Origin: Limosilactobacillus reuteri
GTDB taxonomy: Bacteria; Bacillota; Bacilli; Lactobacillales; Lactobacillaceae
Length of the DNA: 64,000 nt
Direction: 5' to 3'
NCBI RefSeq assembly: GCF_013694365.1
Contig: NZ_CP059275.1
Coordinates: forward strand, 806,001-870,000
Shown here: positions 35,202 to 43,718 of the stretch, one piece after another
Layout: each line of letters begins with the position of its first letter
Position numbering within the stretch: the first letter of the stretch is position 1
Made by a program: the position numbers and the translations under genes
Notes under the pieces: generated by a model
The model's input: only the letters and a program-made list of their open reading frames with translations
The model's database searches: none
What the model was told of the DNA's origin: nothing

Positions 35202-36563
35202 ATGACTGCAGCAGCTTTTGACCCGCAAGCCGGTTATGTTGTTACGGCCAGCACTGCATTTATTAGTTTTAATGACCAGACTTTTGCAACATTTTATCAG
35301 CCAATTTTAGGACCAGTTGCGTTTAGCTTTTTTTATGCGTTAAAAGCGCGCTTGTTGCCTAATCCTACGATTGCTAACCGGACCTTGCAAAGTGACCTGT
35401 TAGCCCAGGTAAATGCTGGGGGTCGACAAGTACTGGAGGCTCTTCATCGTTTAGAGGCAGTTGGCTTAGTGCAAACTTATTTCCAGCACGATGAGATCGG
35501 GGACGTATACGTTTATGAATTGCAGCCGACCCTTACTCCAGAAAAATTTTTAGCTGATAACTTGCTGAGTATTTTACTTTTAGAGGAAGTAGGAGAAGAT
35601 GCGTTTGGACGTTTGACTAAGCAAAGTCGGCAATACAAGCTTGCTTCTTCTAACACTTCACTAACTAATGTGAGTCACAACTTTTTTGAAGAATTTCATA
35701 TTAACTCGCAGTCAATTACTGAAACACCACAAGCGATTTTAACGGCGCGAAAACAGGCACCAGTAGAAAAGCAACCCCAGTTAACTGCGGGGATGAGCGA
35801 TGACTTTGATTGGTCAACCCTCATTCACTTGCTGGCTAATCAGCCAATTGTCAGTGCAGACCTGGAAAATAATCGAGACCTAATATTGTTAGAACATCAA
35901 TTATATGGGATTGATGTGCCAACGATGAAGACATTGGTTTTGCGGTCGATTGATCTGCAAACCAATCATTTCAATCCGAAAAAATTTAAGCAAATTGTTG
36001 CGTCTACCTATAATATTGTCTATTCTTCAACGACAAAAGTAGCGGAAAAAGAAGCGCCGGTGACAAATAGAAATAGTGAACTGACTAGTAAAGATCAGGA
36101 GTTATTGGCGACAGCTAAGGATTACTCCCCAGTCGAATTTCTTCAGGTTCTTAAAGGTCAAACGGGTGGCTACGTAACTTCAGGTGAACGTCATATTCTG
36201 ACAGGTTTAGTAGCGCAAGAAAAACTTACCCAAGATGCCATTAATATCTTAACTTGGTATGTGATTAGTGACCGGGGGAATTCTACTTTGACAGCTAATT
36301 TTGTCGATGCAATTGCCAATAACTGGCTCCAACATGGCGTAATTAATGGGGAGCAAGCCATTGTCCAATTAAAGACTTTTAACAAGCAGTCGCAAGAAAA
36401 GAAAAAGGAAACAAAGACGCCAAAGAAAAATAAGTGGCGCAAAATGATTAAGGAACCGATGCCAGCATGGAGCAAGAAAGACACGAGTGAGTTGATGAAA
36501 AAGGCTTCCTCACAAGAAATTGCCAAACTGCGTGAACGGATCGCTAATCGTAAGAAGAAGTAG
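35202..36563 (+). CDS. dnaB: Replication initiation and membrane attachment protein DnaB
   Basis: A 453-residue protein of the Bacillota DnaB/DnaD helicase-loading family (not the replicative helicase, which is DnaC in these bacteria). The N-terminal winged-helix region begins near FISFNDQTFATFYQPILGP. A DnaB_2/DDBH2-like helical domain follows near 300-400 (YSPVEFLQVLKGQTGGY). The C-terminus is lysine-rich. It is paired with the following DnaI. Confidence 0.92.
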   Translation: MTAAAFDPQAGYVVTASTAFISFNDQTFATFYQPILGPVAFSFFYALKARLLPNPTIANRTLQSDLLAQVNAGGRQVLEALHRLEAVGLVQTYFQHDEIGDVYVYELQPTLTPEKFLADNLLSILLLEEVGEDAFGRLTKQSRQYKLASSNTSLTNVSHNFFEEFHINSQSITETPQAILTARKQAPVEKQPQLTAGMSDDFDWSTLIHLLANQPIVSADLENNRDLILLEHQLYGIDVPTMKTLVLRSIDLQTNHFNPKKFKQIVASTYNIVYSSTTKVAEKEAPVTNRNSELTSKDQELLATAKDYSPVEFLQVLKGQTGGYVTSGERHILTGLVAQEKLTQDAINILTWYVISDRGNSTLTANFVDAIANNWLQHGVINGEQAIVQLKTFNKQSQEKKKETKTPKKNKWRKMIKEPMPAWSKKDTSELMKKASSQEIAKLRERIANRKKK

Positions 36564-37505
36564 ATGCAGTCACTAAACAAAACTTTACAAGAGTTAATGC
36601 GCGGTCAAAACATCGCAAACAATATCCAACAAACGATGAAGCAAGTTTATGCGGATAAAGATGTTCAAGCATTCTTAAACGAAAATCGTGACCGTCTTAG
36701 TAAAGAAGCAATTAAACGGGGACAATCAAAGCTTTATGAGTTTTTTCATGAAAAGCAATTAATTGAAAAAGGCGTGCCAACTGTTGCCCCGGGATATTCT
36801 CCGCAATTGGTTATCAGTGCAGGCCAAATTGACGTAACCTACGTTCCAACTAAACAGTTATTAGAACGCCAACGACAACGTTATATTCAACGACTAGTTA
36901 ACTCGATTAATATGCCTAAGTTCATTAAAAATGCGTCATATGATGATTATTATTTAAATGAAGATACCCAAACTGATACACGCACAAAGGCAATTCAAGC
37001 AGCCATGGACTTTACAGATAATTACCAAAAAGATAATTTTCAACCAGGACTTTACCTATATGGAAAATTCGGAGTCGGAAAAACATACCTCCTTGGAGCA
37101 ATCGCTAATGAACTCGCTAAGAGTAAGGGAGTTGCAACAACGATGGTTCATTTCCCTAGTTTTGCTGTTGAAATGCGGAATTCAATTAAGCAAAATAATA
37201 CTGGCGAAAAGTTGGATGCTATTAAACGGGCGCCGATTTTAATGCTTGATGATGTTGGGGCCGGTGCAATGACAACATGGGTAAGAGATGATATTTTAGG
37301 AGTAATTTTAGAATATCGGATGCAAGAAGAATTACCAACTTTCTTTAGTTCTAATTTTTCAATGGATGAGTTGCAAAATAACCACCTTGCTATCAATGCG
37401 CAAGGCGATAATGAGCCTCTCAAAGCGGCTCGCATTATGGAAAGAATCAAGTACTTATCACGTGAGATTGAAATGGAAGGAAAAAATTTGCGTGATAAGG
37501 GATAA
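36564..37505 (+). CDS. dnaI: Helicase loader DnaI
   Basis: A 313-residue AAA+ protein. An N-terminal helical region (1-130) binds the helicase; the ATPase domain has Walker A GKFGVGKTYLL and Walker B ILMLDDVGA. It loads the replicative helicase onto DNA with DnaB/DnaD. Direct neighbour of dnaB, as in other Bacillota. Confidence 0.95.
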   Translation: MQSLNKTLQELMRGQNIANNIQQTMKQVYADKDVQAFLNENRDRLSKEAIKRGQSKLYEFFHEKQLIEKGVPTVAPGYSPQLVISAGQIDVTYVPTKQLLERQRQRYIQRLVNSINMPKFIKNASYDDYYLNEDTQTDTRTKAIQAAMDFTDNYQKDNFQPGLYLYGKFGVGKTYLLGAIANELAKSKGVATTMVHFPSFAVEMRNSIKQNNTGEKLDAIKRAPILMLDDVGAGAMTTWVRDDILGVILEYRMQEELPTFFSSNFSMDELQNNHLAINAQGDNEPLKAARIMERIKYLSREIEMEGKNLRDKG

Positions 37506-38018
37506 ATGATTGTCAATAACGGTATTCGTGCACGGGAAGTGCGGTTAATCGGTCAAGATGGTGAACAATTGGGCATTAAGTCTAAGCGTGAAGCGCTACA
37601 ATTAGCTGAAGAAGCTAACTTAGATCTAGTATTAGTTGCACCAAAGGCACGCCCAGCTGTTGCCCGCATTATGGATTACGGGAAGTACCGTTTCGAGATG
37701 CAAAAGAAAGAGCGTGAAGCTCGTAAGAAGCAAAAGACGATAACGGTTAAGGAAATTCGCCTTAGTCCATCAATTGATACTAATGACTTTAATGTTAAGT
37801 TAAAGCGTGTTCGTAAGTTCATTGAAAAGGGCGATAAGGTACGGATTTCATTACGGTTCCGTGGTCGTGCTATTACCCATAAGGATATCGGTCGTGACAT
37901 GATTGAACGAATGGCTGAAGAAACTTCAGACATCGCTACTGTTGTTCAACGTCCGAAGATGGAAGGGCGGAGTATTTTCTTAACTCTTGCTCCGGCTGCT
38001 GATAAAGCAAAGAATTAA
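37506..38018 (+). CDS. infC: Translation initiation factor IF-3
   Basis: A 170-residue IF-3 with N-domain (NNGIRAREVRLIGQDGEQLG), a lysine-rich linker and a C-domain (KEIRLSPSIDTNDFNVKLKR). It prevents subunit joining and checks the start codon. It heads the infC-rpmI-rplT operon; the L20-controlled leader expected upstream is not present in this window because the intergenic DNA is gone. Confidence 0.97.
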   Translation: MIVNNGIRAREVRLIGQDGEQLGIKSKREALQLAEEANLDLVLVAPKARPAVARIMDYGKYRFEMQKKEREARKKQKTITVKEIRLSPSIDTNDFNVKLKRVRKFIEKGDKVRISLRFRGRAITHKDIGRDMIERMAEETSDIATVVQRPKMEGRSIFLTLAPAADKAKN

Positions 38019-38216
38019 ATGCCAAAGATGAAGAGTAACCGTGCTGCTGCCAAGCGTTTCAAGCGTACAGCTAATGGTGGATTCAAGAGTGGAAACTCAT
38101 TCACTAGTCACCGTTTCCACGGTAAGACTAAGAAGCAACGTCGTCAATTACGTGGTTTGAGCATGATGGACAAGACCAACGTAAAGCGTTACAAGAAGTT
38201 ATTACCATTTAAGTAA
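38019..38216 (+). CDS. rpmI: 50S ribosomal protein L35
   Basis: A 65-residue very basic protein starting MPKMKSNRAAAKRFKRT and ending KRYKKLLPFK, as in the L35 family. Stands in the standard place between IF-3 and L20. Confidence 0.98.
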   Translation: MPKMKSNRAAAKRFKRTANGGFKSGNSFTSHRFHGKTKKQRRQLRGLSMMDKTNVKRYKKLLPFK

Positions 38217-38570
38217 ATGCGAGTTAAAGGTGGAACTGTTACGCGTGCACGTCGCAAGCGCATTATGAAGTTAGCAAAGGGTTACCGTGGTTCAAAGCAC
38301 CGTCTTTTCAAGACTGCTAAAGACCAAGTAATGAAGAGTTACACTTACGCTTTCCGTGATCGTAAGGTCAACAAGCGTAAGTTCCGTGAACTTTGGATTG
38401 CTCGGATTAACGCTGCTGCACGTATGAACGACATTAGTTACAGCAAGTTAATGCACGGCTTAAAGGTTGCTAACATTGATATTAACCGTAAGATGTTAGC
38501 TGATTTAGCTGTTAACGATGCAGATGCATTTAAGGCACTCGTTGACGAAGCTAAGAAAGCTCTTAACTAA
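38217..38570 (+). CDS. rplT: 50S ribosomal protein L20
   Basis: A 117-residue protein with the RNA-binding N-terminal arm ([20 protein letters not shown]) and the globular [13 protein letters not shown] part. It binds 23S rRNA early in assembly and represses its own operon. It ends the native-order + strand block; the next 348 bases are a mobile-element mixture. Confidence 0.98.
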   Translation: MRVKGGTVTRARRKRIMKLAKGYRGSKHRLFKTAKDQVMKSYTYAFRDRKVNKRKFRELWIARINAAARMNDISYSKLMHGLKVANIDINRKMLADLAVNDADAFKALVDEAKKALN

Positions 38571-38582
38571 CGGCTTTTTTTA
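38571..38582 (+). other. 5' flank of the intron fragment: CGGC and T-run
   Basis: Twelve bases, CGGCTTTTTTTA, between the rplT stop and the intron start. They resemble the 3' arm and T-run of a rho-independent terminator. Certain group II introns insert just after terminators, so this may be 5' exon sequence. The matching 5' arm is not present. Confidence 0.4.
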
Positions 38583-38789
38583 GTGCGCCCGGCATGGGTA
38601 TTAGCTAGGTGGTGAAAGTCCGCTATGGGCCGTAGTAGTCGGAACCATGAGCTAAGGACAAGGGTGTCCACCGTGAGGTGGAATCTGAAGGAAGTCTAAG
38701 GCAAAGTACTGCATCGATGAACAAGAAGTAGCTATAAGGCTGAAATTAACTGGATAAGGCTGCTAGACAAGTTGAAGTCCAATACTACT
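38583..38789 (+). mobile_element. Group II intron, 5' fragment
   Basis: The sequence begins GTGCGCCCGGCATGGG, the 5' end typical of bacterial group II introns (GUGYG), and continues with runs known from domain I of such introns: GGTGAAAGTCCGC, GGACAAGGGTGTCC, TGGAATCTGAAGGAAG, GGCAAAG and AGCTATAAGGCTG. About 207 bases are kept. No maturase/reverse transcriptase gene, no domains IV-VI and no 3' end (AY) follow, so it cannot splice or move by itself. It stops at the junction with the IS30 remnant. Confidence 0.75.
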
Positions 38790-38918
38790 CATCGTTAGTT
38801 CGTCTATGGTAAGATGATGGTAGGTCATTTGTGGTGTCCTTTCTTTTGATGTATGGGTATTCAAAAGTCTACCACAAATGGCTTTTTATTTTTCTAACTT
38901 AATTTTACAAACCGCGAT
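38790..38918 (-). mobile_element. IS30-family remnant: element end, leader and first 13 transposase codons
   Basis: Read on the minus strand, this is the end of an insertion sequence: terminal bases near ATCGCGGTTTGTAAAATT, a leader, and a transposase start ATG at 38828-38826 followed by M-T-Y-H-H-L-T-I-D-E-L-T-M, typical of IS30-family proteins, after which the frame runs into the intron fragment. The last 14 bases at the element end are the reverse complement of the end of the methyltransferase fragment (39091-39104), so the element sits in that gene. It differs from the intact IS30 transposase at 41421. Confidence 0.65.
38826..38880 (-). promoter_or_regulatory. Hairpin enclosing the transposase start codon
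   Basis: CATTTGTGGT at 38826-38835 pairs perfectly with ACCACAAATG at 38871-38880; an inner stem pairs CTTTTGA (38843-38849) with TCAAAAG (38861-38867). On the minus strand, the transposase ATG lies inside the outer stem and its AAAGGA ribosome-binding site in the bulge, which would block translation from read-through transcripts. On the + strand the same hairpin is followed by GCTTTTTATTTTT and resembles a terminator. Confidence 0.6.
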
Positions 38919-39104
38919 ATGAACAATAAAAAATTTAAATTTGATGTGGTAATTGGGAACCCGCCTTATCAGGATGAAACTAAGGGAGATAATAAAAGAT
39001 ACGCTCCTCCAATTTACGATAAGTTTATTGTTGAAGCATATAAAATAGGTAAAATTGTAGAATTAATTCATCCAGGTAGATTTTTATTTAATCGCGGTTT
39101 GTAA
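38919..39104 (+). pseudogene. N6-adenine DNA methyltransferase, NPPY-motif fragment
   Basis: A 61-residue fragment containing FDVVIGNPPYQDETKG (catalytic motif IV, NPPY) and IVELIHPGRFLFN, as in Eco57I-like/type II methyltransferases. It is natively downstream of the 246-aa fragment (gene order is reversed here) and continues that protein. After RFLFN the family sequence ends and the frame runs into an IS30 end (R-G-L-stop), so the target-recognition half is lost. AT-rich compared with housekeeping genes. Confidence 0.78.
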
Positions 39105-39845
39105 ATGAAGATTAATAAAGAAGAAATTAGCCTCTTTGACGAACAGCAGTTTGAGACACATGACAAAAAATTTGAGCTTAAAAACGTTATAGAAGATGAC
39201 AATCTAATAAAATCAAAAGATCGTGTCCAACACCACGGGGAGGTTTTTACTCCTAAGTGGATGGTCAAGAAAATGCTAGCTGAGCCATCAATTCAGGAAA
39301 AACTTCATAATTTACATGCCACTTTTTTTGAGCCCAGTGCTGGAGAGGGAGCTTTTTTAAAAGAAATTTTACACCAGAAACTAAATCATGTAGACCAAAT
39401 ATCTAACAAAACTACGTGGAAAAATAACGCTTTGTGGGCTTTGATGAGTATTTACGCAATTGAATTGCTAGAGGATAACTTGATAAAAGCAAAGCAGGCA
39501 ATGATGGATATATTCATAAATCATTATCAAGCATTTATACAAAAAGAGTTAAGTAGTAATACTGATCTATATAAGTCGGCAAAATATGTCATCAATGCTA
39601 ATATTGTGCAGGGGAACACACTAACTTTTAAGAACTCAGAGGAGAAATTAATAGAGTTTAGGGAATGGATTCCTTATGAGAATAAAGTAAAACAAGAAAT
39701 ATTTACATATAAATCCTTATTTAACAATGATGATATAAATGATGTGAATGCTAATGAAGGGCAGCTAAGTCTTTTCGGTGATATAGAAAATGATGATTCT
39801 AAAGCAAGTAAGCCAGTATTAATTACGAAAGTATATGAGAAATAA
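39105..39845 (+). pseudogene. N6-adenine DNA methyltransferase, N-terminal fragment
   Basis: A 246-residue AT-rich frame with HHGEVFTPKWMVKKML and the SAM motif FFEPSAGEGAFLKEI (motif I) near residue 75, then a helix IYAIELLEDNLIKAKQAM. It ends at VLITKVYEK just before the place where the NPPY fragment (38919-39104) would continue with M-N-N-K-K-F-K-F-D. The methyltransferase is thus split by a frameshift or stop and then truncated by an IS. Without the C-terminal half it is not expected to be active. It was probably part of a restriction-modification system. Confidence 0.75.
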
Positions 39846-41063
39846 TTGCTTTTTAAGAAAAGAAGAGCTTATTTTTTATACAACTTTGATGAATTTAGCA
39901 AGACCTTTAAAAATAATATTGATCTGTTGAGAAAGCTTATTTATAACGATAAACCTCTTAATTTAGATGATTCCGTTATAACCGTACAAATAATTAATAT
40001 TTGCTCGATAATTAGTAATTACCATGATGAAAACTATGTTGATTTATCTAATAGAGTAATAAAAGATATATATCAAAAGTATCAAATATTAGTTGAAGAT
40101 AATCCGAATGGAAATAGACCTTTTGAATTAAGTGACATAGGTAAGGCCTTATTGAGCTTTTTTAAGAGTAAAAGAGATAGTCGAGCAAATAAAATTAGAG
40201 ATATAAATAGAAAGTTAGATAAGGACATTTCAAATTATGTTTTGAAACACGGTGTAGAAATTAAGCAAATGATTCCCGTTGAAAAAATATTAACTAATTG
40301 GATATCGCAAACTAATCCAGCTATACGCATGTTAAGTTTGACACATCAAAAAACTGAAAAGAAAATTATAGAAAGTAATCTATCAATTAAAAATATTCCT
40401 AATAGTATAATGGATATCTTTACATCAAATATCCCTACTGACGATTACTATACTTTGATAAGGCAGCAAACTATAGAATCTATTGCAGGTATTGGCAATG
40501 CTTTATTCATTGGAATCCTGCAAAAGGAAAAATATTATACAACGTATTTTAATGACTTCCTTAGTCTACTCTCTTTAGTAACGAAAAGACTTAACTTTGA
40601 TAGTGATATTTTAGAAGAGGGAAGAATGTTGGTACTAGATGTTAGTATGCTAATACAAAATGTAATTAAGACAGAAAATTCTCAAGTGACATTACGAAAA
40701 GCTCTAGATTATAATATTGAAATTTTATGCAGTGCTTTAATTGAGAGCTTATTAAGAGAACAATATAGAATAAAGAATGAACAAGTTATGTATATAAATT
40801 ATAGCAATGTAACTCTAGGATCATTATTAAATCCTGACATGAATGCTAATGGACCATTTAGTAAAGATCATCTATTAACGTTAGCTTATTTTTTAATCAA
40901 TTCTGGAGAAAATAACGATATAGGACATAATTATCAAAATAAGCTAGCACATCTATTTAACGTTTATAAAAATTCACTTTCTTTAAGTGCAGTATGTCTA
41001 TTAATGTATCTTTTAACCGATGTCTTAAATACTATTTATGCTGGATTGTTGGATTACGAATAG
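39846..41063 (+). CDS. Unknown AT-rich protein with HEPN/DUF4209-like C-terminus, 405 aa
   Basis: A TTG-started (LLFKKRRAYF), fully open frame of 405 residues with very low GC. It is helical throughout, without membrane segments. The C-terminal 90 residues (LGSLLNPDMN, FSKDHLLTLAYF, then HNYQNKLAHLF and VCLLMYLLTDVLNTI) resemble the DUF4209 pattern, whose hallmark is R-N-x3-H-G; here the residues are Q-N-K-L-A-H-L, so the key arginine is changed. The fold is HEPN-like. Next to a methyltransferase relic it may belong to a defence or restriction module; no nuclease motif is seen. Confidence 0.45.
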   Translation: MLFKKRRAYFLYNFDEFSKTFKNNIDLLRKLIYNDKPLNLDDSVITVQIINICSIISNYHDENYVDLSNRVIKDIYQKYQILVEDNPNGNRPFELSDIGKALLSFFKSKRDSRANKIRDINRKLDKDISNYVLKHGVEIKQMIPVEKILTNWISQTNPAIRMLSLTHQKTEKKIIESNLSIKNIPNSIMDIFTSNIPTDDYYTLIRQQTIESIAGIGNALFIGILQKEKYYTTYFNDFLSLLSLVTKRLNFDSDILEEGRMLVLDVSMLIQNVIKTENSQVTLRKALDYNIEILCSALIESLLREQYRIKNEQVMYINYSNVTLGSLLNPDMNANGPFSKDHLLTLAYFLINSGENNDIGHNYQNKLAHLFNVYKNSLSLSAVCLLMYLLTDVLNTIYAGLLDYE

Positions 41064-41420
41064 TTGGATACACCGTATACAATTAAAACGCTTATTGACA
41101 ATTACACTTATTTTATGGATTTAGTAAGTAGACATCTTGAAAGCATAAATAGCATGGATGACTATGTTCGTTGGCTTATTAATAATAAAATTTTGAATTT
41201 AAAAGAGTGTATACCACTCATTATTGACGATAATAACCAAAAGTTGATTAGAAATCTGATAACAAGGATCGAAAAAAATCAAAGTAAACTTATTGGAGAT
41301 ATTGTTAAATTTATTAATCATAATATTTTAGATATCTTTGAATATGATAGTTTTGATTTACATGTTTTGATTTACATGAAGCAACTCTTAACTTTATTAA
41401 AAATTATCAGAATGGCATAA
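41064..41420 (+). CDS. Unknown AT-rich protein, 118 aa (possibly the first part of a split gene)
   Basis: A TTG-started helical frame with no recognised domain, ending at an IS30 transposase gene. Native order is opposite to the window, so it lies upstream of the 405-aa gene and downstream of the IS30. It may be the N-terminal piece of a larger protein interrupted by a frameshift, since both are equally AT-rich and helical. It is also possible that it is a separate small gene. No function is assigned. Confidence 0.4.
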   Translation: MDTPYTIKTLIDNYTYFMDLVSRHLESINSMDDYVRWLINNKILNLKECIPLIIDDNNQKLIRNLITRIEKNQSKLIGDIVKFINHNILDIFEYDSFDLHVLIYMKQLLTLLKIIRMA

Positions 41421-42344
41421 ATGGGCACCACTATCTTATCATTTTCAGACCGCGTTGTCATTGAAACTTTACTTCATGAACACCGTTCGCTTCGCTATAT
41501 TGCTGACTATCTAGGCTTCAGTAAAACAACGATTTTCAATGAATTACATCGTCTCCCTTTACCTTATAATGCTAAGCGATCTCAACAGGATCATGAGACA
41601 AAGCTTAAGTTACGTGGACGTAAATATGTGCTGACTGCTAATCTAAAACGCTTGGTTGAAGACAAAGTCAAGATTCAGAAGTGGTCGCCTGAACAGGTTG
41701 CTCATATGGTTGGGATTGCTTATAAGACCATTTACAACTGGATTGACCAAGGTATACTTGACATCCAACCATCGGACTTACCTGACCGAGGCATTCGTCG
41801 TCATCGGGCGAAAGAAACTCGGGGAACATTTAGTCATGGCCGTTCAATTGAAGAACGTCCACAGGAAGTTAAGACTCGTAAAACGTTTGGTCACTTTGAA
41901 GCTGACACTGTTCTATCTGGTAAACGAAGAGGACAAGCGGTGGCCACTTTTGTCGAACGGCAAAGTAGATTAACCGTGGTTAAACGCCTTGAAAGTCGTA
42001 GTAGTCAGGCAATGACAATGGCCATGCTAGAATTAGCGAAACAATTAGGACCCAAACTTAAGACCATCACCGTCGATCATGGTAAAGAGTTCGCTAACTA
42101 TCGTGAGATTGAAGAACAGACGGGCATTAATCTTTACTTTGCCCATGCTTATTCGCCGCATGAACGAGGTAGTAATGAGAATCGTAATCGGGTCTTGCGT
42201 CGTTTTATCCCTAAAGGCAAGCCAATTGAAGAGATCAGTGATCAAGAACTAATTCAGATTAACTGGTACTTAAACTCTCGGCCACTTAAATGTCTCAACT
42301 GGCGATCACCCATTGAAGTCTTTATGCGAAAAATGCTTCGATGA
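41421..42344 (+). mobile_element. IS30-family transposase, intact
   Basis: A 307-residue transposase with an N-terminal helix-turn-helix (YIADYLGFSKTTIFNELHRL, about residues 26-45) and a DDE nuclease core: FGHFEADTVLSG, TVDHGKEFAN and the glutamate in HERGSNENRNRVLRRFIPKG. All three acidic residues are present, so it may be functional. The terminal inverted repeats have been removed with the intergenic DNA, so the element boundaries cannot be drawn. It separates the AT-rich accessory genes from housekeeping genes. Confidence 0.93.
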
Positions 42345-43718
42345 TTGAAATTAAACATTCCAGTACATAAAAATGAAGAATATCCAGCGAAGGTAGTGGA
42401 TTTATCTTACGAGGGCAATGGGGTCGTTAAGATTGATGATTTTCCCGTCTTTGTTCCTAATGCCCTTCCCGGTGAAGAGATTACGGTAAAGATCACCAAG
42501 GTAACCAGCCACTTTGCTTGGGGACGGGTAATGGACTGGCAGACGAAGAGTCCAGACCGCGTTGATGTTAAGGATAAAAAATACATTCAAACGGGAATTG
42601 CGCCGCTTGGTCATTTGAAATATGATGCTCAGTTGAAATTCAAGCAACACCAAATTCAAGAATTATTGGCCAAAGCACACTTAGATGAGATTGAAGTTTT
42701 GCCAACGATGGGGATGGAAAAGCCTTATCATTACCGCAATAAGGCCCAAGTACCAGTAAAAATGGTCCGCGGTCAATTAGAAACCGGTTTTTACAAGCGG
42801 GGGAGCCACAGTTTAGTACCGATTGAAGATTTCTATATTCAGGATCCAGAAATTGATAAGGCCATTGTGGTTGTTCGTGACTTATTACGGCAATACCACA
42901 TTACGCCATATGATGAACAAACTGGTAAAGGTGTGATTCGCACAGTAATGGTTCGGCGGGGATACTACAGCCATGAAATGATGGTGGCCTTAGTCACGAA
43001 TACGAAGCGGTTGCCAATGGAAAAACAAATCGTGGATGGTATCGTTGCCGGAGTTCCAGAAGTAAAAAGTATTGTGCAAAACATCAATGATAAGCGAACG
43101 AACCGCTTGCTCGGCGATAAGAATAAAACATTATGGGGTGCTGATGAAATTCATGATCAGCTCCTCGGGATTGATTTTGCAATTTCACCATTATCCTTCT
43201 ACCAGATTAATCCGCGACAGACTGAACGCCTTTACCAGACAGCCATCGACAATGCTGGCTTGGACGGCAATCAAACCGTTATCGATGCCTATTGTGGAAT
43301 TGGCACGATCTCCCTTGCAGTAGCTAAACACGCTAAGCAAGTTTACGGGGTCGAAATTGTTCCCGCCGCGATTGAAGACGCCAAACATAATGCTAAACGG
43401 AATGGTATTAAGAACGCCAAATTTGTTGTTGGTAAGGCGGAAGATCAATTTGCTAAGTGGCAAGCAGAAGGACTCAAACCAGATGTTGTCATCGTTGATC
43501 CACCACGGAAAGGTCTTGCTGAAAGTCTGATCGAAGCCACCGGTAAAATGGGACCAAAGAAAGTGATTTATGTTTCTTGCAACCCTGCTACTTTAGTTCG
43601 GGATATCAAGCGGTTCGCTGACCAAGGCTACTATGTAACAAAGCCAATTCAGCCGGTGGACCAATTTCCACAGACGACGCATGTGGAGAGCGTTACTTTG
43701 CTTCAACGTGACGAATAG
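42345..43718 (+). CDS. 23S rRNA (uracil-C5)-methyltransferase, RumA/RlmCD-like
   Basis: A TTG-initiated 457-residue enzyme with an N-terminal TRAM domain (about 8-60, YPAKVVDLSYEGNGVVK) and a SAM-dependent methyltransferase domain (IDAYCGIGTISLAVAKH; VIVDPPRKG; VIYVSCNPATLVRD with the catalytic cysteine). In typical RumA proteins a four-cysteine iron-sulphur site follows the TRAM domain (CGGCxLQH); here the region reads TGIAPLGHLKY without those cysteines. Natively it follows dagK on the opposite strand. Confidence 0.85.
   Translation: MKLNIPVHKNEEYPAKVVDLSYEGNGVVKIDDFPVFVPNALPGEEITVKITKVTSHFAWGRVMDWQTKSPDRVDVKDKKYIQTGIAPLGHLKYDAQLKFKQHQIQELLAKAHLDEIEVLPTMGMEKPYHYRNKAQVPVKMVRGQLETGFYKRGSHSLVPIEDFYIQDPEIDKAIVVVRDLLRQYHITPYDEQTGKGVIRTVMVRRGYYSHEMMVALVTNTKRLPMEKQIVDGIVAGVPEVKSIVQNINDKRTNRLLGDKNKTLWGADEIHDQLLGIDFAISPLSFYQINPRQTERLYQTAIDNAGLDGNQTVIDAYCGIGTISLAVAKHAKQVYGVEIVPAAIEDAKHNAKRNGIKNAKFVVGKAEDQFAKWQAEGLKPDVVIVDPPRKGLAESLIEATGKMGPKKVIYVSCNPATLVRDIKRFADQGYYVTKPIQPVDQFPQTTHVESVTLLQRDE

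Noticed and set aside
38826..38895. Hairpin followed by a T-run as the rplT operon terminator
   Set aside because: It lies inside the IS30 leader, is 250 bases beyond rplT and behind an intron fragment; a role as IS regulatory structure explains it better.
38904..39107. Perfect inverted repeat of about 15 bases flanking the NPPY methyltransferase fragment, like an invertible phase-variation switch
   Set aside because: The left copy is the end of the flipped IS remnant, which overlaps the end of the methyltransferase fragment in the chromosome. The repeat is an artefact of writing both strands.
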